A stretch of DNA of 64,000 nucleotides from the NCBI GenBank assembly GCA_016785225.1, contig JAFBJZ010000668.1, positions 1 through 64,000 of the forward strand, read 5' to 3'. Origin of the DNA: Psettodes erumei. Taxonomy: Eukaryota; Chordata; Actinopteri; Pleuronectiformes; Psettodidae. Made by a program: the position numbers and the translations under genes. Shown here one piece after another: positions 44,908 through 56,398 of this stretch (position 1 is the stretch's first letter; every line of letters begins with the position of its first letter). The notes under the pieces were generated by a model. That model worked only from the letters and a program-made list of their open reading frames with translations. It did no database searches and was not told the origin of the DNA.

Positions 44908-45230
44908 CCGTGCGTTCAGCCACGTACAACTCCTGGAGGAGGCTCACCCTGGGAGCAGAGTACGAGGACACCTGGGCTCTGTCACCTGACAAGAGCCGCC
45001 AGCCCGGGAAGCCGGCAAAGGAGGAGCCGGAGCCCGCGGAGGAGACGGACCTCGACGCCGGGGAGCCGGTGGATTCGTGCTGGACGGCCGTTGACACCCC
45101 CGCCGTGCACACGTATGACGTAGTCCTACAACTGGACGCACCGAGCAGGGCGGGGAGGACAGGTGACGGTGTCCGTGACATCATCAGGACGCACGAGCGC
45201 CTGCACAACGTGCCATGGCTCAGCAGGTGA
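44908..45230 (+). CDS. Unassigned coding exon between ehmt1 and cacna1b
   Basis: After a pyrimidine-rich acceptor (cccaccccaccag) about 107 codons stay open, beginning VRSATYNSWRRLTLGAEYED and including DVVLQLDAPSRAG and THERLHNVPW. Third codon positions are mostly G or C, as in the real exons nearby, while flanking DNA is AT-rich; that argues for true coding. The end is ambiguous: either a stop TGA at 45228-45230 (after LSR) or a donor CAG|gtgaga after 45226. No matching partner exon was found on either side. I do not recognise the family, and assign no function. It could be a terminal exon of a small gene or an exon remnant. Confidence 0.55.
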
Positions 45231-45632
45231 GACACTCAAAACCTAACATTTAATACTTACTAACACAAGAAAAAAATATGATAGGATTAAACTATTATAT
45301 AAATCACGTATGTTCAGATTAAACTGCCCATAGTGGAGTAATCCCTCATTCTTATTGCAGTACATGAGGTAAACCACCAGATGGCTTCTCCGTTGCATGA
45401 AGAGCATTTTTCAAATAAGGGTTTGGTTGGAGATAGATGCTAAATGATAAATGAGTGAAACTACAAGGCTGAGTTCATTTATGAATGGCCTCTAGATGTG
45501 AGTTTATTAACAAACGCTCTCGTCTGAAGTGGTCAATTGGAACGTAGAACAAACGAAAATGAGTGGATTAAATATGAAAAGTAAGCAAAGCCTGAAGACA
45601 GAAATGCGACTCAGATATTGTAGGTCACTTAC

Positions 45633-45688
<56 letters not shown>

Positions 45689-48200
45689 TCCATGAATTAA
45701 TGACATCTTATTGCATGATCAAAACTGATCTTATTTGGTCAAAATTATGTGGACCCCTATGTTTTGTGCACTTATGCATGTAACGTTTGGTTGTCTACAT
45801 TAGAGATTGACCGATAGTGGGATTTTTTTAAGGCCAAAGAAATGATAACTAACTTTCAGATTATGTTGGAGGCAAATGTTTGCCCGTGGCCCACTCTTGT
45901 GTGTGTAATCTGTTTTCCTGTCATATTCGAAATATGCAGGAACTCCTCTACCTGATTGGATCATCAACCTCTGGGGTGTGGCCGACCATAATCCCGCCAA
46001 ACACAGCCAGGAGCATGCTTGGCTTGTCAGCCATAATTTTAACAGACATGTAGATTATTATCAGGAGTTAATCACATGCTCACATATATTTTGATCACAA
46101 ATGCCCTCAGATGATCACATGGCCTTGTGGTAGGCTCATACTTGCCCATGCTGGTTGCAGTGAAACACTGACAGCATGTCTACAGCAGAAAAGCTGCCAT
46201 CTTCAGTCAATGCATTAATAATACAAAACTATAACCAACGACCTTATCGTGCTCACAATTTACAAAGACAGCTGTCTTCTATAAAGTTAATTGTCACATA
46301 AATATAAATTATCTGAGGCACACAGTGACATTTCCTTAACTTTATGAATGGAGCATCAGTGCCAAATGGTGATGCATGACAGGCAGGAGACAGGAGGCAG
46401 TGCAATCCATTGGCCAAATTTCCGGCAATGATGATAGTCCCAAAATGTCCAGTCGGCTCCAATGAATCGACCAAAACGATGAATTGGTCTAGTCTACATA
46501 TGAATAACAGAAAGTTGAAGGGAAATAGCCTGATGTCTATTTATCTGTAAAACAGCCCAATGCCATTATGGGTCTCTCAGGTGGTGACTCACAACTAGAT
46601 GAAGCCAGAGTCATGCCCTGCAGTAAGGACCTTGGTTTCAGACTCTAATTATATTGAGACTCTTGGAACAAAAGAGAAATGGAGAGAAACTGCATAGTGA
46701 CAACAAGTATAAGCTTTAGATCGAAGTGACTAAGTAAAACGTTTTGATTCTACAATTTAGTTCATTTTCTAAATCTAGTTTGAACAGCAAAAGGCCCATC
46801 TCCGGTAAATGCCACATACAATGTTTCCCGGTGGTATTTTTTGTTCGTCTAAAAAGGCCATAACCTAAATTATTAGTGGTCTGTAAATCCCTGTCACCAC
46901 CATAAACATGGCTAGTTTATTTCCTATTCACAATACTACAAACTGGATTAAACAGCATTGCTATTAAACCATGCACACACAGCAATAATAACGATACTGA
47001 CAGTAAAAAAAATTGTAAATAATTAAATAGACCAAAAATTAGTAGACAAACAACAAACCAAAATTGAATTGTATATGTTTCTTTGAAGGTAATCAACACA
47101 CTCACAGAAACAGAGTTTATGGAATAATCCCACACGCTTATAAATTCAAGGTGGCAGTGTATCTCCAGTGGCAAAGTCCTTTTTAGAGGAGTCAGTCCGC
47201 TCCAATGCACTCTGTTAACACCAAGCCCGGAGAGGAGTCACATAGTCCAGGCCAGAAAAGGTCATAACATTTACATATTTGCATATTTCTGCATAAACTA
47301 TGTTTTTTTTTTCTTTATTTTTCATCATTAGCTCAGTAATAGAAAATGAGATAAAAGCTGTCCTCAGGAACTTCTGTGTGAATGCACTTGCTGTCGTCAT
47401 TGATGATAATAATAACCCTAATGTGCTGTTTCAGGTCCTGGGGACCCTGCCTAATCATTAGTCTTTCAAAAAACATTCCAAAAATTGTTTTATTGCCTCA
47501 ATGTGTTGTGAGATTTCCAGTTTTTTTAAAACAACTTTTTGAATACCACAGACATAAGTAATGTAATAATTCTTAGAAGGATTTTTGGCAAGCATAATTA
47601 CCCTATATTGATTATTTGCCACCATGCCAGCAATATTTCCTTATTTTATGGTTAATTCTGTATTTTGTCACATTCATCAGATGACATCAAAAGTCTAGTT
47701 TGTGACAAAGGAGCAACTCGCCACTTTAGTAGTTTTCTGCACATTCTGTCTTAATGCGGAAAGAAAGGGTAAAAATGGTTGATTTTGCATGTTCTGTTTA
47801 TAGATACAGTATATCAGTTGGGGTCTGTGCAACACCAAGCAATGAGCAAGCAAAGAGGTTAAAACATAATGAGAAATCTAAAACACCCTGAGCGTGGTTT
47901 ACATTCGCAAGCAATGCACAATTATTTTTTTTTTAAATGCAAGTGGATTGTGCTTACAAGGTATGGTTGCAGGTTTTTTCTATGACGACTGATCTTTGCA
48001 GGGATGTTTTTAAAAAAAAAAATACAATCGTACGCCTGAAGTATTTTATAGGCTGCTCTTTTCTTTATAAAAAGCATGCTTTACCCCTGTTGATGCTGAG
48101 GGAAAGATTGATCACCGCTCATGTTTTGACGCCGCGGGGCTTTCCTGAACTTCATTAGTTTTACAGACTCCACTAACCAGCCAACAGACGGAGAGCGCGT
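45231..48200. other. AT-rich intergenic region upstream of cacna1b
   Basis: No gene supported. A long CA microsatellite lies at 45635-45686. Near 45745 the words 'attatgtggacccctatgtt' resemble a Tc1-like terminus. The remainder is ordinary AT-rich DNA. Confidence 0.6.
45635..45686. repeat. (AC)n microsatellite, 26 units
   Basis: Uninterrupted dinucleotide run of 52 bp. Confidence 0.98.
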
Positions 48201-48270
48201 CTGTGCGCTCCAGTCACCGATAGGCCCGCTCCGGTCACATGCGCTCCTCCTCGTTCCACCGAGGACTCGC

Positions 48271-48277
48271 TATATAG
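48271..48277 (+). promoter_or_regulatory. cacna1b: Candidate TATA box of cacna1b
   Basis: TATATAG within a locally GC-rich stretch about 555 bp upstream of the start codon. A start near 48300 would give a 5' UTR of roughly 530 bp. No transcript evidence is visible in sequence alone. Confidence 0.4.
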
Positions 48278-48832
48278 CCTTCAGCCCCCATACAGCGATC
48301 AAACAGAAATCAAAGGATGACTGCTCGTGTTGGATGGGCTCGTTTTACTGTCGCTCTCAGCTGGAAAAAGCAAAGCGGAGGGGTCTCGGTGTTTACTGGC
48401 GCTCCTGCTCATGTCTGACTGACACCCCCGAACGTTTCAACTGGTGTTTGGATGCTGGCACGATGTTGTCAGGATTTTTGACAGAGACGGAGTAATCTGG
48501 TTCTATTTGATTCTTCTCCACTCACAGTCCGGCCGCTATGGATGCAACAGCCTCAGCGAAGTGATTTTTTTTTTTCCAACTGTTGAAGTCCTTTATTGGT
48601 TAAAAACTTAGACGCGTTAAATGTCGCTGAAGATGAATGAACTGAAAGGATCAAGAGAACATGGTTTTCAATGAGGACACCTTATTTTTTTTCTTTTTCC
48701 AAACGCAGCGCTTTCTCCACACTCTAACGCTAAGATGTGGTTTGCATGAAGTGTGTTTGTTGTGATGCGCCTCCCCTCCATTTCCACTGACACCAGTTTG
48801 GATTTTCCCCTTTGGATCTGTGCGTTTCCAGC

Positions 48833-49110
48833 ATGGCTCGCTTCGCAGAAGATCTACCCAGCCGCTATGGAGGAGGCGCGGGCGGCGGAGGGAGAGGTGG
48901 ACCGGGCGCTGGGAGAGGGGGTGCACGGGGTGGCGGCGCTCCGGGTGGCCAGAGGATGTACAAGCAGTCGATGGCCCAGAGAGCCCGGACAATGGCCATT
49001 TACAACCCGAACCCTGTTAAACAGAACTGCTTCACTGTCAACCGCTCCCTGTTCATCTTCCGCGAGGACAATCTCATCAGGAAGTATGCAAAGCGAATAA
49101 CAGAGTGGCC
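48833..49110 (+). CDS. cacna1b: cacna1b exon 1
   Basis: ATG at 48833 follows 'tttccagc'. 92 codons plus CC of a split Pro codon. The Gly/Arg-rich run at residues 13-40 is low complexity. The exon ends at a U12-type 5' splice site, not a GT donor. Confidence 0.93.
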
Positions 49111-52100
49111 ATATCCTTCCCGAGCAGCAGCACCGAGCTCCGAGCAGGTGCATCTGGAGCCTGTAACCTGTCTGTCCTTGCGTGGCGGCCACACACGCAG
49201 GTGGTGAAAAAAGCAGAAACAATCCACCGCCCGCAGGTCCATTTGTCGAGCTGTTAAGTTTAGGTGCTGCCGTGGGTTATTTTCATTGTTTGCGTAGGTT
49301 TACGTTGTGAAAAGCCACCCGTTCTTTATTCCACTCCGCGCAACGCCGACTGCACCTGTCGATCAGCATTTTATCTCTATTTAACATGACAAAGATTTTC
49401 TCTCAGTAGGTGCGCGTGCAGTGAAAAGACTTCACACCCTCCTATTGTGCTCCCAGCTCAGTACGGAGCCTCTGGGCGTCCACGTCGACAGATAAGTTCT
49501 TTTGTGAAAATGTCAGCTGTAAACTGTCCATAGCGGACATCGACATAAATCCCTGCTTGTAGTTAACAATGATCAAACATCACTGTTTATTTGGAAGTCA
49601 TAAAAAACTGCGTGCGTAAAAGTGTAAAAGACCTGCTTTCACTGACCGCCCTCCACTCCTCGTGTTGTCCAAGCAAGGCCATGTAGGCATATTTATTAAG
49701 AACAAACAAAGCGCAGTTCATCCTGGTAAAAGAAGGTTGCAGCACCGCCTCGTTGTCTTAGTTGGGAGCCCTCTCCATGGTGCTGAAGTCGCCCACGCTC
49801 ACCGCTCCACGCCACGGTTTAACACTGCAAAAAATGTCCGCTCCCACGAGTCATGGTCACCCCTTAAATCCCACTGCCTTTTCAGAGAGCAAGTGAGAGA
49901 TTCTGTCCACGGGATGACATTATTCAGTGTGCTTCCGGGTCTGTGGGACTCGTTATAAGATGGAAAAGGTTTTGTCAATTCCACAATAGCAACCCACGAG
50001 CAAAATGACATATTGAATGTATGTTAAATAGTAAAAAAAAAAAAAAAAAATTTACCTTTTAGTGAAAAAACAAGTATGAATCAAACGTACATTAGTGATG
50101 ATGTTCAAGTCATCTGGTCATGCAGCCTTGAAAAGCTTAGTGGATTATCTCAAATTGATTGTCACCAAGTTTAGGGATACGCAGTTTTCAACATAGCTAC
50201 GGCTGGAACACCATTAATGTAGTTAAACCTTGAAGTGTAGCAATTTCAAGTCCTAAACATTTTTTCACATCTTCGAAAGGAAAATAACCATTTAGGACTC
50301 CACTGGGGCTAAGTGTGGAAGGCTGGAACCAAAGCACAACAAGAAAACTGGTGTACTCTGGGTGAAAGTGAGTGAAACAGCTTTAACTTTAATTGGATAA
50401 CAATCTTTATCAATTCATCCATTCCCTCTGTGAGGTGATACGAATTGAATTTCCACTCCACTGGACCGAAACAAAAAATGTAAACCCACATCAAGCTAAA
50501 AACCCCAGTTGGATGAAGTAACAGTAGTCATCACACTTATTTCCTTTTAAAATTTACTGTCAGGAGAATAGTATTCTAGTTACATAATGTGGGTGAACTG
50601 TTATGTTACGTTATGTTATGTTATGTTAAGTCTGCATCTTGGCTTTAGTTTTCATAGGCTCCCTATTCCCTCACGATGCAGAGGCCCTCAATAGGCCCTG
50701 ACCCGCGGACATTGACCCAGTGAAAATAGATTGCAGAATGAGCCAACCATTGATAATGGCTGGAAATGTTCAACCATCTGGAAGGCTCATGAACGCATGC
50801 ATAGGCGGCTTTCTTTCCAGGAAAGCCTTGCATCAGTGCATGATGGAAGGTTTGTGGTTTAGTGGACAGAATGTGTCCAAGTATGGTAAAAGGCAGCATG
50901 ATTTGCTTTTCTGTACAAATCAATGTTGGCTGCCATGGGTGGTCATCGTTATGTTATTGTGTAGGCATTGTGCTCCTGGTAAAGCCATGTATCCCGATTT
51001 GAAGAGAATGCCCTTACACATACCATGGCAAATAATTATAATTCAGCTTTGAACTGAAATGAATGCAACTTCACTTCTGACTGTTCCTTAACCCTCACAC
51101 TCCATTTGAGTACATGATCCTGGCTACAATTATCGCCAACTGCATCGTCCTGGCCCTGGAGCAGCATCTACCTGCCGATGACAAGACTCCCATGTCAGAA
51201 CGTTTGGTAAGTGCACTTCTTTGAGCTCACTTCCTTTTACATATAGTCCTTTTCGACAGTGAATGGACACAGAGATAAATCAAAGGAACCACCCCAGCTT
51301 TGATTTCCTAACTCTTGTTAGAAGCCACCACCGGTGTCCCAGAGCCCAAGAGCAGCCTAATTGCAGCAGCACCTTTCGCTCAATAGGCTGTGGGACACCC
51401 TGTGTGTTTAACTGTGTTTGTCTCTGTTTTTTCCCCCCTCCAGCTCCTATCTTGTAAGTCATCAGACTCTCTCAGTGAGCTGGCTTTGATCACCTGCTCT
51501 AGCTCCCCGATCCCCCAGCTGCTCACATATGCATTCAGTTTAAGCCAACATTTGAACTCTGACAGTCGTGTAGCAAAGCTAACCAGTCTCAGAGAGAAAC
51601 CAAAGAGACTCTTGCACAGGGAGGTCAAGTGGTATGTTCTGCCGTGTATACTAGGGGAAAAACCCAACTGAATAACACGTAGCTTCATGGTTCAGCACTT
51701 TGCTGTTCTTGTCTTTCAGGGTGTTGTAGCTCAGGGGGATTTGTGCTAAAATAGAGAGCCTGAGTGTCACAAAGAGGAACAGCTTGATGTGAAAAAGTCA
51801 ATTAATTCCTCTCGTGTTGTACCACCTGCTCCTGTTTCCAATGATCTCAGTGGCTGCGGTGCAAATTCAGCAGTGGAGATGTTACTACTAGGGAAAGATT
51901 GGAGTGTGATTGGAGTGGTTTGACAATGTAAGGGGAAAAAAAAACATCCTCTCGCTGCCGCCTCCACCCTGAGGATGTAAAACAACAAGAGGCCTTTTAA
52001 TTAGAACAAGGGATCAGCTTTTATTTATGAAGCTCTGTCAACAGAGTAGGAGGCGTGCTGCCAGTGGAGGCGATGAGAGAGGCTCTTCAGTGAGAGCATT

Positions 52101-53997
52101 TCAGATCCGTTGCAGGTCTTAAACACCGCGAGCCTTGGGGATTTCCCCGGCTGTCTTCCACAAGTGTATTTCTAAGTCAGCAGTGTTTTGGTTGCATGTA
52201 TAATAGATGTTAACACTCTACTAGTGCAGACACTTATCCGGGCAGCCCTCCAGCCCTGTCATTACATAAGACATTCAGTTGTTTTGTGTAGGAATCTTTT
52301 TTATAGCATACCGAAATGAATATCCTGCATGCGCCACTGAATGACTTTGTTGTTTTAAATGACACAGGGTCCTACATCTACTCCTGTTGGCCAGGGACAT
52401 CTTATTTGTTTCTCAATCACAACAGCAAACTGTCATTATTTCACCAAAGCCTTCGAGCTTGGTACAGTAGCTCTCGTCCAACATATCTATTATCGTTGGA
52501 TGTTGACTGTAGTCAGCCAGTGCTGGAGAAAAGGTCACATGTCTTGTAGTGCTCGGGCCTGTCACACTGCTTTTACGTGATTATTTATGTTGGAAGCTGG
52601 GTGACGCTGGGGGTGGGGGACAGTGTCTGTCAGGTTGTAGTATGCTGGGAACCGGAGAGGAAAAATCGAGGGGGAGAGAGGTTAGTGTAGGCATGAGATA
52701 GCCCCTCCTCATGCCCCGTGCATCGCCCCAGGCTTTTGCAGATATTAATGGAGGCAAAGAAAAAGTGTCATGTCATTCGCGTCTGATACAGCAAGGCCCA
52801 GGTTCAACCCAGCCCTGCTTGACACTTTTAGGGAGTAATGCAGCATGCCCAAGTCAATCATGTCCAGTCATGTGTGTTATGCATATAGGGCTGAGTGCCA
52901 AAGTGCCCTTTCAAACAAGAATGAATTTGCCTCCATTAGGATAACGCTTGCATTTGATTTGCCCTAATGCTACACTAGAGGGGCACTTGACCAGCCCAAA
53001 TGTCCCTCTGGTCACTCCAGGTGCCCCCTAATTTCATGATTGCATGCTTCATTTGTGTCCTAGCGTCACACCAGTAGTTGGCACTGGATTGAGCCAAGTA
53101 CCTCTTTGTTCTGTCCATATGTCCTTCTTGTTGGCTCAGTTGCCCTCATTTTTGCCTCTATGTTTGGCCCAAGCACCTTTGCACCTTTGGTGGCCCCATG
53201 TGCCATTCTGGTTGGCTCAAGTGGCCCCTAAGTGCCTCCTACCTCCATGCATTGTTTCTGCCCTAATGTCAGAGTAGAGGGGCACTGAGGCCCAAATGCC
53301 CCTCTAATTCCCAAGAAGCCTTCTGGTCACCCCATGCCCTTCTGGTTGACCCCCATGACCACCATGTGCCCTTACAGTTACTCTAAATCCTTTCGCCTTC
53401 CATGTCTAATTTTGCCCAAAGGTCATGCAAGAATGTCCCACTTGTTGGCCCAAGCATCTCTCTGGTAGATTTAAATCTCTGTTGGGTTCTTTTACCCCAA
53501 TGGTCAATCCCACAGTACCTTTTTTGCACACCCCAGTATCACTTACAAGAACCTCTATTTATTTTCCTTTTGCACACGTCGTGGTCTGCTCTCAGTTAGG
53601 TAGCCCTTAAGATCATGCTGTGAATGTGAATATTTGTTTTCACTGTATTTACTTTCTTTTCATCCAAAGAAGAGGGCTCCACTTCTTGCACTTCTGTTCA
53701 TGCCAGTGCAAGAAGTAAAAGGAGCCATCTTTCTTTCTATCTTTTACTTGCCCCCCTCTCTCTCACTGAACGCTTCATTAACCACTCTATTACCTCGAAC
53801 AAAAACTCTTCCTCTGTCATTCTCATCATCTCTCCGATTCTCTCTGTCTTTCTGTAGGATGACACAGAGCCCTACTTTATTGGAATATTCTGTTTCGAGG
53901 CTGCCATTAAGATCATTGCCCTGGGCTTTGCGTTTCACAAAGGCTCCTACCTCCGCAACGGCTGGAATGTAATGGACTTTGTGGTCGTCCTCACAGG
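48833..53997 (+). CDS. cacna1b: CaV2-type voltage-gated calcium channel alpha-1, N-terminal exons
   Basis: Exons 48833-49110, 51101-51206 and 53858-53997 encode the first 174 residues and part of the next codon. Order: cytoplasmic N-terminus with a Gly-rich stretch (about residues 13-40), conserved QRMYKQSMAQRARTMA, NPVKQNCFTVNRSLF and KYAKRITEWPPFEYM; repeat I S1 (ILATIIANCIVLALEQHL); S2 (FIGIFCFEAAIKIIALGF); start of S3 (NGWNVMDFVVVLTG). Exons 2 and 3 are 106 and 140 bp, the usual CaV2 sizes. N-type channels admit presynaptic calcium for transmitter release. Adjacent ehmt1 and the KQNCFTV segment favour CACNA1B; MARF and GFAFHKG resemble CACNA1A, so the paralogue call leans on synteny. Exon 4, encoding the rest of S3 and S4, was not found and must lie beyond 64000. 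Confidence 0.9.
49111..49119 (+). other. cacna1b: U12-type AT-AC 5' splice site
   Basis: The intron begins ATATCCTTC, the minor-spliceosome AT-AC donor consensus. No GT donor would keep the conserved WPPFEYM reading. Confidence 0.93.
50600..50628. repeat. (TTATG)n pentanucleotide repeat
   Basis: About five to six TTATG units with one variant (ttacg), in cacna1b intron 1. Confidence 0.85.
51084..51100 (+). other. cacna1b: U12 branch point and AC 3' splice site
   Basis: TTCCTTAAC at 51084-51092 is an exact minor-spliceosome branch-point consensus. The intron ends CACAC at 51100, about ten bases from the branch adenosine, as U12 introns require. Confidence 0.93.
51101..51206 (+). CDS. cacna1b: cacna1b exon 2 (repeat I S1)
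   Basis: 106 bp, T completing the Pro codon, then 35 codons from P-F-E-Y-M to M-S-E-R-L. Donor gtaagt. Confidence 0.96.
51207..53857 (+). other. cacna1b: cacna1b intron 2
   Basis: No exon seen. Holds a degenerate tandem array at about 52930-53480. Acceptor tctttctgtag precedes exon 3. Confidence 0.7.
52930..53480. repeat. Degenerate tandem array, 'ttctggttggcccaagtgccc' type
   Basis: About 550 bp in which short phrases such as 'ggttggctcaagt', 'catgtgccc' and 'tagaggggcact' recur at roughly 25-35 bp. The 'ctaatg..agaggggcact' phrase occurs twice, about 305 bp apart (near 52964 and 53261), which suggests a higher-order duplication. A Pro/Leu-rich open frame through it is a side effect. Confidence 0.6.
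53858..53997 (+). CDS. cacna1b: cacna1b exon 3 (repeat I S2 to S3)
   Basis: 140 bp from DDTEPYFIGIFCFEAAIKII to MDFVVVLTG, donor gtgagt, leaving two bases of a split codon. Confidence 0.96.
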
Positions 53998-54084
53998 GTG
54001 AGTCCTGCGCCCGCTGGGTGCCAGCTGGGGATGAAAGTCGTAAGTGAGAGAGTGCTTTCTTTTGTGTGTATCTGTGATTGCCCT

Positions 54085-54109
54085 GAGAGAGAGAGAGAGA
54101 GAGAGAGAG
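54085..54109. repeat. (GA)n microsatellite
   Basis: Uninterrupted GA run of about 25 bp. Confidence 0.95.
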
Positions 54110-54299
54110 CGTGTAGTGGAATCAACCCTCTTCCAGTTACAGGATCTGCCTAAAAGCATCTGTGTTATTCAACAAGTAACACAAGCCTGTGAAAGATGTG
54201 AAAAGACTGTCACTATGCACATTTATTGCTTTAGCCTTTCAGTTTCTGGCCTTGTTTTAACACTGTTCCTGGACTACACTGTATAGACACCTCGGCTGC

Positions 54300-54430
54300 A
54301 TACTTTGTGGCTTCTGACACTGTGGTATTAGTTTTGGGAAGATTTGCTGTTTCAACATGACACTTCCCCCTGTAGGACCATAATGAAATAGTTCTTGCCT
54401 TGACTGGCCTGCATAGTGCACTGACCTTTA
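54300..54430 (+). mobile_element. Tc1-like transposase remnant
   Basis: One frame reads FQHDTSPC, corresponding to the catalytic-Asp block (QHD) of Tc1-family transposases, and about 45 bp later 'ttgactggcctgcatagtgcactgacctt' corresponds to the WPAQSPDL block in another frame. Strongly decayed. Confidence 0.55.
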
Positions 54431-56354
54431 AAGCCCATTGTTTTGGTATGTTCGACAATCAGATTCATCAGCATCATCTCTGTTGGCACATACTTCTGGC
54501 CATACAGTGTAAGACAGTGTGCTGTTGATTATTTTACAATTTAATTTTGCGAAAAAGAGAACTTTTCTCTCAACATCTACATCATGGTGGCCATTATTAC
54601 TTGAAAGCCTTACCAAATGGGAGGTATCATAAATCATTTCATATTTGATGTATGTTTCAGTACTACATCCATGTTGGCAGCGCAAGTTATTAGCTAAGTG
54701 GACCACAGAGTTCTGTGACAGATGCTTTTACAGTTGAAAGTTAGATATATTTTTCTCTGAGCAGCTCTTAGGGCCTGGACAATAGCGGCTGCCTGGCGGG
54801 GAAGCTGTCAGAGGCTGGGGCTTTGGAGACTTGTAATGGCCTGTGTTTCTTGTTATCAGAAAGGAGTCATGAATGACAGAGCAATGGTCAGGTCAATAGT
54901 TCTGAGTAATTACTGCTGGGATTTCAACTTAGGCAGCACAGGGGCTTTGTCTGAAAGGCAGTATGGTGCTCCTTCTCTGCTTTTATTAACCGCTGATGGC
55001 AATCACAAGGTTGACAGCGTGCAGTTTGACGAGGAAGAATAATAATATGTCGATGAGGTGCTGTTGCTATTGCTCTTGTTGGATGCAAGATATCTGACTA
55101 TAGATGGAGGAGTGTCTGTTGTCTGTCTGTTTTTATTCATATGTTTTCGACAACCTCTCATTCCGACTGATCCATGTCAGACTTGGTGGGTGCATTGGCG
55201 GGGACTCGATGTCTCACAACTTGACTCGGTGTCAACTGTGAATTTTTTGGGATGAGCGGTTGTGGGGAAAATGGACAGACAGGGATTCCTCCGTTTATCT
55301 GAAACTGTCAACCGCGCTTGCTGTTGCCACGGCAACCGTGTTTTCTTTTGACCTAAGACGCAGCCCAGTGATGTTTTCACCAATGACATCGTGAAAGGTC
55401 ACGCACCAGCTAGATAGCACAGCATTAGTGAAAACAGAGCTTTTGCAGAGCTTTTTGTGGTTTCCCGCTGTACAGCTGCCAGCTTCAGTGTAGGCATCAC
55501 ATAATGTCCTTTTGTTCTTCAGAGACACAGAGTTTGTGTTTTTCTTCATCAGAGCATCTTAAATCTGGTATCCATAGTACCACATCCATCGTACTCTCAG
55601 ACAACTGAGAAATCTTTATCTGCTTGTCAGGTTACACGTGTTGACAATAACTCACCCCCAGTGTTCAGTTTTGGTTGAAACAATCTTTGTTGCTGTTGAA
55701 CTGTAATGCATCACACAGCGAGGTGTCTCTATCATTTAGCCTACCCGCCAATAACAACCTGCGTGTTGTCAAATGTTAGTGTGGGCGGAGGAAGCAGTCC
55801 TTTTTAGGCGCCGCCCATGCCACTCTGTTCTGTGTTTACTGAGGATGAATGACGGCATCCTTTTTAAATGTGATACTAAGATCACACGGGGGCACGACGC
55901 TTCGAGAGAACCAGCTGCTTTCAGTGTCATGTGATACACCCTTTGCATCTCAAGAAGCCTTAAGTGTGTTGTATAAGGCAATAAACTGTCAAACAGCAGT
56001 GGTGCTTAGCATTTTGCTTTGTGGGTTGGTTGCTTTATAGGGTATAAAGTAGATTCATGTTTTTTTTTTAAGTATAAATAGTTAAATTATTAAATATGCC
56101 AGAAGGAGAGAATGAGTCAGAAGGAGTATATCAATATTTGCTTGTTAATGTGATGTCATGTATGTATAGTAGAATCAGCTTTTTGTGTCAGGGTTTTTTT
56201 TCTTCTCATAAAAAAGACGAGACAAATAGCTTATCATTTTTGTCTACCCATTGCTGACACAGCTGGATATAAATGAACCATTTTGTTGTGTATGTGTGTC
56301 TCTGGTTGGTTGCCAAGCAACCACAGTAGGTAATGTGCCTCAGTGTGATCGGGG

Positions 56355-56357
<3 letters not shown>

Positions 56358-56397
<40 letters not shown>
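56358..56397. repeat. (TG)n microsatellite
   Basis: Uninterrupted 40-bp TG run. Confidence 0.97.

Positions 56398-56398
<1 letters not shown>

Noticed and set aside
51103..51111. GT-AG acceptor 'ccatttgag' before TACATG in cacna1b exon 2
   Set aside because: It would drop the conserved P-F-E residues and break phase; the AT-AC ends restore them and the 106-bp exon size.
51716..51790. tRNA-like words (gtagctcagggggat)
   Set aside because: No acceptor stem or T-arm could be paired; only a fragment resembles a tRNA D-arm.
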